Positions 16,769-25,657 of a stretch of DNA of 64,000 nt are shown piece by piece (positions within the stretch are counted from its first letter, which is position 1; each line of letters starts with the position of its first letter). Origin of the DNA: Streptomyces cirratus (lineage in GTDB: Bacteria > Actinomycetota > Actinomycetes > Streptomycetales > Streptomycetaceae); the NCBI RefSeq assembly GCF_014650775.1, contig NZ_BMVP01000003.1, positions 589,555 to 653,554 on the forward strand, given 5' to 3'. The notes beneath the pieces were generated by a model that had not been told where the DNA came from, made no database searches, and saw only the letters and a list, made by a program, of their open reading frames with translations. The position numbers and the translations under genes were made by a program.

Positions 16769-17491
16769 ATGGCTGAGTTCGTCTACCCGCCCGTGATCGG
16801 CGCTGCGCACACGCTCTTCCGCGCGCTGGACATCCGTATCGACATGAAGGGTACGGAGAACATCCCGCGCAAGGGCGGGGCGGTCCTGGTGTCCAACCAC
16901 ATCGGCTACCTCGACTTCATCTTCGCCGGTCTGGCCGCGCGGCCGCAGAAGCGGCTGGTGCGGTTCATGGCGAAGGAGTCGGTGTTCCGGCACAAGGTGT
17001 CCGGCCCGCTGATGCGCGCGATGAAGCACATCCCGGTGGACCGCGCGCAGGGGGAATCGGCCTACCAGCACGCGCTGGACTCGCTGCGCTCCGGCGAGAT
17101 CATCGGGGTGTTCCCCGAGGCGACCATCTCCCAGTCCTTCACGCTCAAGAGCTTCAAGTCGGGTGCGGCCAGGATGGCGCAGGAGGCCGGGGTCCCGCTG
17201 ATTCCCGTCGCGCTCTGGGGCACCCAGCGGCTGTGGACCAAGGGCCGCCCGAAGGACCTCAAGCGCAGCCACATCCCGGTCACGATGCGGGTGGGCGAGC
17301 CGCTGGAGGCGCCGAAGGACCAGTACGCGGGGGCCATCACCCGCCGTCTGCGCGAGCGGGTCCAGGAACTGCTGGACGCCGCGCAGCGCGCGTATCCGGC
17401 CAAACCGAAGGGCCCCGAGGATTCCTGGTGGCTCCCGGCGCACCTGGGCGGGACCGCCCCGACCCCGGCGCAGGTGAAAGAAGCGGGCTGA
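16769..17491 (+). CDS. Lysophospholipid acyltransferase (PlsC-like) family protein
   Basis: A 240-residue acyltransferase. The catalytic N-H44-x4-D49 motif is in V-S-N-H-I-G-Y-L-D and the substrate-binding F-P-E-A-T-I-S is near residue 115. These are the PlsC/AGPAT blocks, so it should transfer an acyl group from acyl-CoA or acyl-ACP to a lysophosphatidate or related acceptor at the membrane. The C-terminal 40 residues are an extension rich in Pro and Lys. It is followed 47 bp later by the MFS gene, probably cotranscribed. Confidence 0.88.
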   Translation: MAEFVYPPVIGAAHTLFRALDIRIDMKGTENIPRKGGAVLVSNHIGYLDFIFAGLAARPQKRLVRFMAKESVFRHKVSGPLMRAMKHIPVDRAQGESAYQHALDSLRSGEIIGVFPEATISQSFTLKSFKSGAARMAQEAGVPLIPVALWGTQRLWTKGRPKDLKRSHIPVTMRVGEPLEAPKDQYAGAITRRLRERVQELLDAAQRAYPAKPKGPEDSWWLPAHLGGTAPTPAQVKEAG

Positions 17492-17538
17492 ACGCCCGGT
17501 TCGCACATAGGAGGAAGAACCCGGAGGGGGCTCGCCGG

Positions 17539-18780
17539 ATGCGGGCATTCGGGCGGTATCTGGGGGCGGCGCTCGCCGCGCGGTTCGCCTCCGAGGGCAT
17601 GGGCATGGCCGTGGTGCTGCTGGCGCTGGAGCGGACGGGCAGCGCCGCGCACGGGGCGTTCGTACTGACCGCCTGGCTGGCGCCGCACGTACTGGCCGCC
17701 CCGCTCGCCGGGGCCGCCGCCGCCCGGGCGCGCCGGCCGAGGCTGTTCTACGCGGGCGCGCTGGCCGGGTTCACGGCCGCCGTGGCGGCGCTGTCGCTGC
17801 TGCTGGGGCGGGCTCCGACCGCGGTGGTGCTGGCGGTCGCGCTGCTCGGCGGAACGTGCGGGCCGATGGTGACGGGCGGGCTGTCGAGCCTGGTGGCGGG
17901 GCTGGTCCCGCCCGGCCCCGGCCGGGCCCGGGCGTACGGGTGGGACGCGTCGACCTACAACGCCGCCGCCGTCACCGCCCCGGCCGCGGTCAGCGTGGTG
18001 GCGGCGCTGGGGTCGGCGGGACCGGCGATGGGCCTGCTGGCGGCCTCGGGTGCGCTGGCCGCGGCCCTCGCGGCGAGCCTGCGCTACGAATCCCGGGACG
18101 CGGACTCGGCGGCGCCGCGGGCCGGGGCGGCCCTGACCGGCGGGCTCGCCGCGCTGTGGCGGGTGCGTCAGTTGCGGGCCATCACCTCGGCGACGACCCT
18201 GGCCTTCGTCGGAGTCGGTTCCCTCACCACCACCTCGGTGCTGCTGGCTTCGGCCCTGGGCAGCCCGGGCGCGGGCGGGGTGCTGATGACGGCCTTCGCG
18301 GTGGGCGCGCTCGCCGGTTCCCTGACGCTGGGCCGGGTCACGGCCGTCGCGCCGGGTTTGCTGGCCTGCGGGGCGCTGGCCGGGACCGCGGTGGCCCTGG
18401 CCGCGGCGGCGTGCGCGCCCTCGGTGGCGTGGACGGCGGCCGCCTTCGCCGCGGCCGGGGTGTGCGACGGCCCGCTGCTGACGGCCACCCTCCGGATCCG
18501 CTCGGAGTACGCCCCCGACGCGGTGCGCACGCAGGTCTTCACCCTGGGCGCCGGCCTCAAGCTGACGGCCGCTTCGGCGGGCGCCGCGCTGGTGGGGCTG
18601 GCAGCCGCGGCGCCGCCCCGGACGCTGCTGCTCGGGATCGCCGGGCTCCAGGCGGCCGCGGCCCTGCTGCACGTGTGGGTGGTGCGGGGTGGACCCGTCG
18701 CGGCGGCGGGGGCGGTCACAGGGCCGTCGGCAGCTTCCGCCACAGCTCCGGCCGGTCCGCGGACTCCCGGAGCGCCGTGA
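17539..18780 (+). CDS. MFS transporter
   Basis: A 413-residue membrane protein with about 12 hydrophobic segments, very rich in Ala, Leu and Val. The Y-G-W-D-A-S-T-Y-N-A-A segment in the middle resembles the TM4-5 region of small MFS exporters. The substrate is unknown. The ATG follows GGAGGGGG. The last 65 bp overlap the tail of the convergent transglutaminase-like gene, so the C-terminal Thr/Pro/Ala-rich residues of this protein and the end of its neighbour are encoded by the same DNA. Confidence 0.8.
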   Translation: MRAFGRYLGAALAARFASEGMGMAVVLLALERTGSAAHGAFVLTAWLAPHVLAAPLAGAAAARARRPRLFYAGALAGFTAAVAALSLLLGRAPTAVVLAVALLGGTCGPMVTGGLSSLVAGLVPPGPGRARAYGWDASTYNAAAVTAPAAVSVVAALGSAGPAMGLLAASGALAAALAASLRYESRDADSAAPRAGAALTGGLAALWRVRQLRAITSATTLAFVGVGSLTTTSVLLASALGSPGAGGVLMTAFAVGALAGSLTLGRVTAVAPGLLACGALAGTAVALAAAACAPSVAWTAAAFAAAGVCDGPLLTATLRIRSEYAPDAVRTQVFTLGAGLKLTAASAGAALVGLAAAAPPRTLLLGIAGLQAAAALLHVWVVRGGPVAAAGAVTGPSAASATAPAGPRTPGAP

Positions 18781-19318
18781 GGGCGCCCGCGTGCGGGGCG
18801 GCGTAGAGCGTCGGGTAGTCCACCTCGCCGAGCTCCGGGCGTACGGGGAAGGCGAGTTGCTCCCGTTCGAGGTCGAACCGGGCGTTGACACCGGGCTTGT
18901 TGCCGCGCGGGTCCAGGCGGGCCCAGCCGCCGCGGCCGGGCAGCCGGAGGGCGATGAGCCCGTGGAGCAGGGGCTGGGATCCGTCGTCCTCGGTGAGGCG
19001 CTGGTAGCACAGGGCCGCCGGGAGGCCCCGGGTGCGCAACAGGGCGACGAGGGCGTGGGACTTGGCGTGGCAGATGCCGTTGCGCGTGGCCAGCACGTCC
19101 GAGGCGCGCCAGGTGACGCGCATGTCCCCCGAGTCGCCGGAGTGCGGGACGGTGTCGCGCACGAACTCGTACGCCGCTTCGGCGTAGGCGTACGCGTCGC
19201 CGCCGCTGGCGGTCCACAGGGCGTCGGCGGTCTCGCGGACGAGGGGATGGCGGTGGTCGATGGTTTCGTCGGCGGCGAGGTAGGCGCGCACGTCGGCATG
19301 CTCCTGGATCAGTTCCAT
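18716..19318 (-). CDS. Transglutaminase-like cysteine protease-fold protein
   Basis: A 200-residue cytoplasmic protein with a complete transglutaminase-like catalytic triad: C83 in G-I-C-H-A-K-S, H119 in L-L-H-G-L-I, and D136 in A-R-L-D-P-R. This fold hydrolyses or transfers acyl groups on peptides. It is the last gene of a four-gene minus-strand run starting with DUF6421, 42 bp after the threonine aldolase stop. It lacks a signal peptide and membrane segments. Its 3' end overlaps the MFS gene by 65 bp. Confidence 0.82.
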   Translation of the reverse strand: MELIQEHADVRAYLAADETIDHRHPLVRETADALWTASGGDAYAYAEAAYEFVRDTVPHSGDSGDMRVTWRASDVLATRNGICHAKSHALVALLRTRGLPAALCYQRLTEDDGSQPLLHGLIALRLPGRGGWARLDPRGNKPGVNARFDLEREQLAFPVRPELGEVDYPTLYAAPHAGALTALRESADRPELWRKLPTAL

Positions 19319-19360
19319 GACCCAGGAGCATGCCTATGCAGTGAACCGCATGTCTATCGA

Positions 19361-20437
19361 TTAACGGGCGAGCTCTTCCTTCAACGCCTGGAGGAAGCCG
19401 TCGACGTCCTCCTCCTGCGTGTCGAAGCTGCACATCCAGCGGACGTCACCGGCGATCTCGTCCCAGAAGTAGAAGCGGTAGCGCTCCTGGAGGCGCCTGG
19501 ACACCTCGTGCGGCAGCCGCGCGAACACCGCGTTCGCCTGCACTGGGTAGAGGATCCGGACCCCGTCCGTCTCGCGGACACCCGCCGCGAGCCGCTGTGC
19601 CATCGCGTTGGCGTGGCGGGCGTTGCGCAGCCACAGGTCCTTCGCGAGCAGCGCTTCCAGCTGCACCGAAACGAAGCGCATCTTCGACGCCAGCTGCATC
19701 GACATCTTGCGGACGTGCTTCATCTGCCGCACGGCGTCGGGGTTCAGCACGACCACGGCCTCGCCGGCCATCATGCCGTTCTTCGTGCCTCCGTAGGAGA
19801 GCACGTCCACGCCGACCGCGTTGGTGAAGGCGCGCATGGGCACGTCGAGCGAGGCCGCGGCGTTGGCTATCCGGGCGCCGTCCAGGTGCACCTTCATGCC
19901 CAGCGAGTGCGCGTGGTCGCAGATCGCCCGGATCTCCTCGACGGTGTAGACCGTGCCGAGTTCGGTGTTCTGGGTGATCGAGACGACCTGCGGCATGGCG
20001 CGGTGCTCGTCCTCCCAGCCCCACGCCTGCCGGTCGATCAGCTCGGGGGTGAGCTTGCCGTCGGGCGTGGGGACGGTGAGGAGCTTGAGTCCGGCCATCC
20101 GCTCGGGCGCGCCGCCCTCGTCGACGTTGATGTGCGCCGACTCGGCGCACACCACGGCGCCCCAGCGGTCGGTCATCGCCTGGAGGGCGGTGACGTTGGC
20201 GCCGGTGCCGTTGAAGACGGGGAAGGCTTGCGCGTACGGCCCGAAGTGGCTGCGGAAGACCTTCTGCAGGTGTTCGGTGTACTCGTCGTCGCCGTAGGAG
20301 ACCTGGTGGCCGCCGTTGGCGAGCGCGACGGCCTCCAGGATCTCCGGATGCACCCCCGCGTAGTTGTCGCTGGCGAATCCGCGCACCGTCGGGTCGTGGT
20401 GGCGGCGCGCGTCGGTCGTCCCGCTCGCGGTTCTCAC
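19361..20437 (-). CDS. Low-specificity L-threonine aldolase family PLP enzyme
   Basis: A 358-residue fold-type I PLP enzyme of the beta-eliminating lyase/threonine aldolase family. The PLP lysine is in L-S-Y-G-G-T-K-N-G. The aspartate pairing with the pyridine N is in V-H-L-D-G-A-R. The N-terminal F-A-S-D-N-Y-A-G-V-H-P is the usual opening block. It cleaves L-threonine or allo-threonine to glycine and acetaldehyde, or a related beta-hydroxy amino acid. I start it at the GTG at 20437, whose GTGA overlaps the stop of the SDR gene, a translational-coupling arrangement; GTG 20455 is an alternative. Confidence 0.87.
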   Translation of the reverse strand: MRTASGTTDARRHHDPTVRGFASDNYAGVHPEILEAVALANGGHQVSYGDDEYTEHLQKVFRSHFGPYAQAFPVFNGTGANVTALQAMTDRWGAVVCAESAHINVDEGGAPERMAGLKLLTVPTPDGKLTPELIDRQAWGWEDEHRAMPQVVSITQNTELGTVYTVEEIRAICDHAHSLGMKVHLDGARIANAAASLDVPMRAFTNAVGVDVLSYGGTKNGMMAGEAVVVLNPDAVRQMKHVRKMSMQLASKMRFVSVQLEALLAKDLWLRNARHANAMAQRLAAGVRETDGVRILYPVQANAVFARLPHEVSRRLQERYRFYFWDEIAGDVRWMCSFDTQEEDVDGFLQALKEELAR

Positions 20438-21195
20438 GGCCTGGGAGTGAGCCACAGACGCTGTCCGTTCACATCGGAGGCGGGCTCGTCCCACACGCCG
20501 GCGATGGCCTCGGCCAGCTCCTTGACGTCCGTGAAGCCCGCGAACTTCGCATTGGGGCGCTCCGCGCGCATGGCGTCGTGCACCAATGCCTTGATGACCA
20601 GGATCGCAGCCGCGGCCTGCGGGCCGTCCTCGCCCCCTGCCTTGCGGAAGGAGTCGGCCATGGCCAGCGTCCAGGCCTCGGCGGCCGCCTTGCCGGCGTT
20701 GTAGGCGGCGTTGTTGGCGACCGGCTTGTGGGCGCCGGACTGGCTGATCAGGACGTAGCGGCCGCGGTCGCTGCGGAGCAGACCGTCGTGGAACGCGATC
20801 GAGGTGTGCTGGACCGTGCGGATCAGCAGCTTCTCCAGGAAGTCCCAGTCCGCGAGGTCCGTGTCGGTGAAGGAGGTGCTGCCGCGCCAGCCGCCGACGA
20901 GGTGGACCAGGCCGTCGATGCGGCCGAAGTCCTTCTCGATCCGCTCGGCCCAGGCCTTCGTCGCGGCCAGGTCGAGCAGGTCGACGGTGTCCCCGATGAC
21001 GGTGGCGCCGCCGTGGGCGTACCGGGCCGCGTCCACGGCCTCGGCGAGGCGCGCCGGGTCCGCGTCCGACGCGACGACGGTCGCGCCCGCCTCGGCGAGG
21101 CGGAGCAGGGCGGCGTGCCCGGCGGGCCCGCCGGCCCCGGCGACCGCCACTACCGCTCCCTGGAGCGCCGCGTTGTCCTTGCCCGAGCCGTTCAT
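20434..21195 (-). CDS. SDR family NAD(P)-dependent oxidoreductase
   Basis: A 253-residue short-chain dehydrogenase. The nucleotide-binding turn is A-G-A-G-G-P-A-G-H-A (residues 19-28), a slight variant of G-x-x-x-G-x-G. Catalytic residues are S151/S153, Y165 and K169 in Y-N-A-G-K. The ATG at 21195 has CAGGAGG 8 nt upstream. It follows the DUF6421 gene by 26 bp and its stop overlaps the start of the threonine aldolase by 4 bp, so the three are clearly cotranscribed. The substrate is unknown. Confidence 0.87.
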   Translation of the reverse strand: MNGSGKDNAALQGAVVAVAGAGGPAGHAALLRLAEAGATVVASDADPARLAEAVDAARYAHGGATVIGDTVDLLDLAATKAWAERIEKDFGRIDGLVHLVGGWRGSTSFTDTDLADWDFLEKLLIRTVQHTSIAFHDGLLRSDRGRYVLISQSGAHKPVANNAAYNAGKAAAEAWTLAMADSFRKAGGEDGPQAAAAILVIKALVHDAMRAERPNAKFAGFTDVKELAEAIAGVWDEPASDVNGQRLWLTPRP

Positions 21196-21221
21196 CCGTG
21201 CAGCCTCCTGAGGGCGAGTGG

Positions 21222-22628
21222 TCACGCGGCCACTCGCTGCGCGTCGTCAGCGTTCACAGCAGTGATGCCCTTGGTGGAGGCGATCACTCCCTTGAGCTTC
21301 TTGGCGAGCGCCTCATAGAACATGCTGAGCGGAAACTCGTCGGCGAGCACGTCGTCCACGAGCTTGCGCGGCGGCAGCGTCAGGTCGAGGGCGTCGGGGC
21401 CCTTGGCCCACTTGGAGCCCGGGTGGGGGGCGAGGTAGGTGGAGACGAGTTCGTACGCCTTGAACCAGTGGACGAGCTTCGGGCGGTCGATGCCGGCCCG
21501 GTAGAGGTCCTCGATCTCGGCGCACAGCTGGTTGGTGACCTGCGGGGCACGCATCCAGTCGATCTTGAGCGTGTTGTCCGTCCAGCGCACGACGTCGTGC
21601 TTGTGGAGGTAGGCGAAGAGCAGCTGGCCGCCCAGGCCGTCGTAGTTCCGGTTGCGGTCGCCGGAGACGGGGAAGCGGAACATGCGGTCGAAGAGGACGG
21701 CGTACTGCACGTCACGGCCGTGCTCGTTGCCCTCGGACTCCAGCTTCACGGCCTCCTTGAAGGCGGTGAGGTCGCAGCGCAGCTCCTCCAGGCCGTACAT
21801 CCAGAACGGCTGGCGCTGCTTGATCATGAAGGGGTCGAACGGCAGGTCGCCGTGGCTGTGGGTGCGGTCGTGGACCATGTCCCACAGGACGAAGGCCTTC
21901 TCGCAGCGCTCCTGGTCCTCGACCATCCGGGCGATGTCCTCGGGCAGCTCGATGCCCAGGATGTCCACGGCGGCAGCGGTGACCTTGCGGTAGCGGGCGG
22001 CCTCGCGGTCGCAGAAGATGCCGCCCCAGGTGAACCGCTCGGGGGCCTCGCGCACGGCGATCGTCTCCGGGAAGAGCACCGCCGAGTGGGTGTCGTAGCC
22101 CGGGGTGAAGTCCTCGAAGGTGATGCCGAGGAAGAGCGGATTGTCGTACCGGGTGCGCTCCAGCTCGGAGAGCCACTCGGGCCACACCATCTTGAGGACC
22201 ACGGCTTCGAGGTTGCGGTCCGGGTTCCCGTTCTGGGTGTACATCGGGAAGATCACGAGGTGCTGGAGCCCGTCGGCGCGCTCTGCGGCCGGCTGGAAGG
22301 CCAGCAGGGAGTCGAGGAAGTCCGGCACCGGGAAGCCGGCCCCGGCCCACTTGCGCAGGTCGGCGACGAGGGCCCGGTGGTAGGCGGTGGCGTGCGGGAG
22401 CAGCGGCGACAGGGTCTCCACGGCCACGATCACCCGCTCGACGGCGGCAGCGGCCTCGGCCCGGGTGGGGGCGGCCTCCGCCTCGAAGTCGATGGAACCG
22501 TTGGAGGCCTGCCAGGGGCGGATCTCCTCCACGGCGGCCTTGAGCTCGGGCCACGCCGGGTGATCGACCACCCGCGTCCCGGCGGTTATCACGGCGCCAC
22601 CGGTGCCCGGCACAAGAGTTTCCGTCAT
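21222..22628 (-). CDS. DUF6421 family protein
   Basis: A 468-residue soluble protein of unknown function. Conserved-looking blocks include M-V-H-D-R-T-H-S-H-G-D-L-P-F-D-P near residue 255 and Y-G-L-E-E-L-R-C-D-L shortly after. G-D-R-N-R-N-Y-D-G-L-G-G-Q follows near 330. The His/Asp-rich first block could bind a metal. There are no signal peptide or membrane segments. The ATG at 22628 follows GGAGGAAG. It heads an operon with an SDR, a threonine aldolase and a transglutaminase-like protein, which suggests metabolism of a hydroxy-amino-acid or peptide-linked substrate. Confidence 0.8.
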   Translation of the reverse strand: MTETLVPGTGGAVITAGTRVVDHPAWPELKAAVEEIRPWQASNGSIDFEAEAAPTRAEAAAAVERVIVAVETLSPLLPHATAYHRALVADLRKWAGAGFPVPDFLDSLLAFQPAAERADGLQHLVIFPMYTQNGNPDRNLEAVVLKMVWPEWLSELERTRYDNPLFLGITFEDFTPGYDTHSAVLFPETIAVREAPERFTWGGIFCDREAARYRKVTAAAVDILGIELPEDIARMVEDQERCEKAFVLWDMVHDRTHSHGDLPFDPFMIKQRQPFWMYGLEELRCDLTAFKEAVKLESEGNEHGRDVQYAVLFDRMFRFPVSGDRNRNYDGLGGQLLFAYLHKHDVVRWTDNTLKIDWMRAPQVTNQLCAEIEDLYRAGIDRPKLVHWFKAYELVSTYLAPHPGSKWAKGPDALDLTLPPRKLVDDVLADEFPLSMFYEALAKKLKGVIASTKGITAVNADDAQRVAA

Positions 22629-22799
22629 GTCACTTCCTCCACAGGAGAACCTCACGTCAGGGCAGCGTAAGCGCGTGAGGCTCTTCTGTTCAAGAGGAGG
22701 CTCGGGAAAATATCCTGCGAAACCCCCCACTCCACGGGAATTCTTCCCGTCCTAGAGGGCGGAAGCAGTCGCTCCGGCCCCTCATTCGGCCCTGGGCGC

Positions 22800-23921
22800 C
22801 TACGCGTTCTTGAAGTGCGGGATCACTTTGTCCCCCCACTGCCGCAAGGTCTCCAGACAGGCCTCCTGGGGCACCGTGCCCATCTGTATGAGACACATCA
22901 CCTCGTCGGCCCCGGCCGCCCTGAGCCGTTCGACGTACGCGATGGCCTCCTCCGCGCTCCCGTAGGCGTGGTCGGCGTTGAAGGTGGCCGTCGACGTGGG
23001 GCGCACCGGGATCTCCAGTTCGTGCAGGCGGGCCACCACCTGCTCGGCCGCCTCCCGCATCCCCGCGGCCTCGTCGGCGCCCGCCACCACCGCCTCGTCC
23101 GGGACTCCCGCCCCGCCGTACCAGTGGCCGATGGACTGGGCGAAGAACCGCTGGCCGCGGATGCCGATCCGCCGGGCCTCCCGCGGGTCGTCGAGCACGA
23201 TGGTCGGGCAGAGCACCGAGAAGTGGTCGTTCACCGCGCTCGACACGAGACGCCCCCCGTCCCGCCGGGCGATCGCGGCGTCGTACGCGGCGCGCATCTG
23301 CGCGATCGGGCCGGGCCCGGCGAACCCCATCACCAGCGCCCCCACACCCAGCTCGGCGGCCTGCTCCAGGGTCTCGGTCCGGCTGCACGCGAGGAACAGC
23401 GGCGGATGGGGCCTCTGGGCCGGCCGGGGCAGCACCGGATGGGGGCCGATGTCCAGCAGTTCCCCGTGGTACTCCAGCTCCTCCTCCCGCCAGGCCCGGC
23501 CGATGATCCGCAGCGCCTCCTCCACCTCGGCGGTGGTGCGCTCCTTGTCCACCTCGAACAGCGAGGTCTCCTGCGTGGTGCCGCCGCGGCCGGCGCCGAG
23601 GTCGAGCCGTCCTCCGGAGAGCAGGTCGAGCATCGCGGCCCGCTCGGCGACCCGCACCGGATGGTTGAAGCGGAACGGCATGCAGACGACGCCGTGACCG
23701 ATGCGGATGGTGCGAGTCCGCGCCGCGACGAAGGTGAGGAAGATTTCCGGAGCGCTCATGTGTGCGTACCACCTCAGCGCGTGGTGTTCGACCGCCCAGA
23801 TCCGGTCGAATCCCACCTCTTCGGCGAGCACGGCCTGTTCGACGCAGTCGCGGATGACCTGGTGTTCCCGTTCCACGGTCGGATCGGCCAGCTGCGCTTC
23901 GAAGATCACGGAGAATTCCAC
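22800..23921 (-). CDS. LLM-class flavin-dependent oxidoreductase
   Basis: A 373-residue luciferase-like monooxygenase fold. It opens E-F-S-V-I-F-E-A-Q and shows A-E-E-V-G-F-D-R-I-W-A-V-E-H-H near residue 35, then G-H-G-V-V-C-M-P-F-R-F-N-H-P-V and G-A-G-R-G-G-T, typical of bacterial LLM (F420 or FMN) enzymes. The GTG at 23921 follows TGGAGG. The gene is monocistronic, with a palindromic operator-like site 72-88 bp upstream. The substrate is not evident. Confidence 0.88.
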   Translation of the reverse strand: MEFSVIFEAQLADPTVEREHQVIRDCVEQAVLAEEVGFDRIWAVEHHALRWYAHMSAPEIFLTFVAARTRTIRIGHGVVCMPFRFNHPVRVAERAAMLDLLSGGRLDLGAGRGGTTQETSLFEVDKERTTAEVEEALRIIGRAWREEELEYHGELLDIGPHPVLPRPAQRPHPPLFLACSRTETLEQAAELGVGALVMGFAGPGPIAQMRAAYDAAIARRDGGRLVSSAVNDHFSVLCPTIVLDDPREARRIGIRGQRFFAQSIGHWYGGAGVPDEAVVAGADEAAGMREAAEQVVARLHELEIPVRPTSTATFNADHAYGSAEEAIAYVERLRAAGADEVMCLIQMGTVPQEACLETLRQWGDKVIPHFKNA

Positions 23922-23992
23922 GCTGCCTCCAGAAGTCGCGCGCGGCGGTGCGTTCGGACGCGCCGCGCGCCAGGACTTGCTTCGAATAGGAA

Positions 23993-24009
23993 TATGACTA
24001 GTAGTCATA
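23993..24009. promoter_or_regulatory. Operator-like palindrome upstream of the LLM gene
   Basis: TATGACT (23993-23999) and AGTCATA (24003-24009) form perfect 7-bp inverted arms around AGT. It is an AT-rich island in a GC-rich gap and lies 72-88 bp upstream of the LLM start. The regulator is unknown; the remainder of the 362-bp gap (23922-24283) shows no gene. Confidence 0.6.
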
Positions 24010-24283
24010 CGTAGAAGAAGCAAGACCTCGAGCCGGGCCGCGTCCGCGCGGTATGCCGGGCAGCCGTCGTCAACGCGTGGGGGACGCGCCCACCCGCGGG
24101 TGACGGCGCAGCGCCGCCACCGGGCCGCCCGCCCCGGCGGGAACAGGCCGGTCGGGCCTTCCCGGGCGCTGCACGGCCGGTCTCATCGCACCCGTCGCCC
24201 ACTAACATGCGTCCTCTACCGCGCGCGGCCGGTCGGGACACCGCGACCGCGCGGGAGCCGCCGTCGACGGAAGCGAGAGAACC

Positions 24284-24967
24284 TTGACTTTCCTCACCAT
24301 CGGTCACCGCGGGGTCATGGGTGTGGAACCGGAGAACACCTTGCGGTCCTTCGTCCGCGCGGAACGTTGCGGCATGGACGTCATCGCGCTGGACGTGCGC
24401 CTGAGCAAGGACGGCGCGCTCGTCGTCCTGCACGACGGCGAAGTGGACCGCACGACCGACGGCGCGGGCGCCGTCGCCGAACTGACCCTGGCCGAACTGC
24501 GCGAGCTGGACGCCGGTCACGGCGAACGCGTGCCGGTCCTGGACGAGGTGCTGGAGGCGGTGCGTACTCCGCTCCAGGTCTCGGTGCAGGACGAGGCCGC
24601 CGCCACGGTGCTCACGGAACTGGTCGTGCGCCGCGACCTGAGCGCCCGGATCGAGGTGGCCTCGTTCCAGGACTCGGTCCTCGCCGGGACGGCCCGGCGC
24701 GTGCCGGGTCTGCGCACCACCCTGTACGCGGACCCGCACGGCGCCGACGTGGTGGACCGGGCGCTCGCCGCGCACGCCCGGACGATCGCCCTCAGGCTGC
24801 GCCGGATCACCCTGGAGACGGTCGAGGCGGCGCACACGGCCGGGCTGCGGGTGACCGGCTGGACGGTCGACTCCCTGGACCAGCTGCGGCTGGCGCGCGC
24901 GCTCGAACTGGACGGCGCGCTCACCGGCCTCCCCGAGATCCGCAGCACGGGCCGCTTCACCGCCTGA
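24284..24967 (+). CDS. GDPD-family (glycerophosphodiester phosphodiesterase-like) protein with altered metal site
   Basis: A 227-residue TIM-barrel protein. The GDPD opening G-H-R-G-x5-E-P-E-N-T and the second catalytic His (V-V-L-H-D-G) are present. However, the metal-binding Glu of the usual x-E-L-D block is Ala here (V-I-A-L-D-V-R-L), and the usual E-I-K block reads S-V-Q-D-E. Thus two acidic ligands appear lost, and hydrolysis of glycerophosphodiesters is doubtful. The TTG start is the only one that keeps the G-H-R-G motif; a weak AAGCGAGAG element precedes it. It may be a degenerate enzyme or have a new role. Confidence 0.75.
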   Translation: MTFLTIGHRGVMGVEPENTLRSFVRAERCGMDVIALDVRLSKDGALVVLHDGEVDRTTDGAGAVAELTLAELRELDAGHGERVPVLDEVLEAVRTPLQVSVQDEAAATVLTELVVRRDLSARIEVASFQDSVLAGTARRVPGLRTTLYADPHGADVVDRALAAHARTIALRLRRITLETVEAAHTAGLRVTGWTVDSLDQLRLARALELDGALTGLPEIRSTGRFTA

Positions 24968-24986
24968 GCGGGCGGCCCGTCGTCCG

Positions 24987-25526
24987 CTACAGCGGCTTGA
25001 CCAGCAGCTCGAAGGCGAGGTCGGTGCGGAGCGGGATGCCGAAGCGCTCGTCGCCGTACGGGAAGGGGCTCAGCTCGCCGGTGCGCCGGTAGCCGCGGCG
25101 CTCGTAGTAGGCGATGAGCTCCTCCCGTACGTTGACCACCGTCATCCGCATCTCCTTGGCGCCCCACCGCTCGCGGGCGCGCCGCTCGGCCTCGGCCAGG
25201 ACTTCCTTGCCGAGGCCGCCGCCCTGCAGCCCGGGGCGCACGGCGAACATCCCGAAGTAGGCGTGGTCGCCGCGGTGTTCGAGCTGGCAGCAAGCGACGA
25301 GCTCGCCCGCGCGCTCCACGACGAGCAGCACGCCGTCGGGGGCTTCGATGATCTGCCGGACGCCTTCCGGATCGGTGCGCTGGCCGTCCAGGTAGTCCGC
25401 TTCCGTGGTCCAGCCGGCCCGGCTGGCGTCACCGCGGTAGGCCGACTCGACGAGCACCACCAGTTCCGGTACGTCCGTCTCGACTGCGGGCCGGAAGCTC
25501 AGGGCTGCGGGGTGGGCGCTCGGCAT
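24987..25526 (-). CDS. GNAT family N-acetyltransferase
   Basis: A 179-residue single-domain acetyltransferase. Motif A, which binds acetyl-CoA, is A-V-R-P-G-L-Q-G-G-G-L-G-K near residue 97. The tyrosine helix Y-Y-E-R-R-G-Y-R follows near 147, as in many GNATs. The acceptor is unknown. It is convergent with the GDPD gene, only 19 bp apart, and divergent from DUF5134. Confidence 0.88.
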   Translation of the reverse strand: MPSAHPAALSFRPAVETDVPELVVLVESAYRGDASRAGWTTEADYLDGQRTDPEGVRQIIEAPDGVLLVVERAGELVACCQLEHRGDHAYFGMFAVRPGLQGGGLGKEVLAEAERRARERWGAKEMRMTVVNVREELIAYYERRGYRRTGELSPFPYGDERFGIPLRTDLAFELLVKPL

Positions 25527-25657
25527 GGACGACTCCGTTCATCTGATCGGCATATGACATGCCGGGTACGGCACGGAGAGCCTAACCCGGGGCGGCGTGC
25601 GGGCCCGCCGACAGGGGCATCTCTTCCCCTGACGCCGACGAACCGGGAGGTTCCGCC

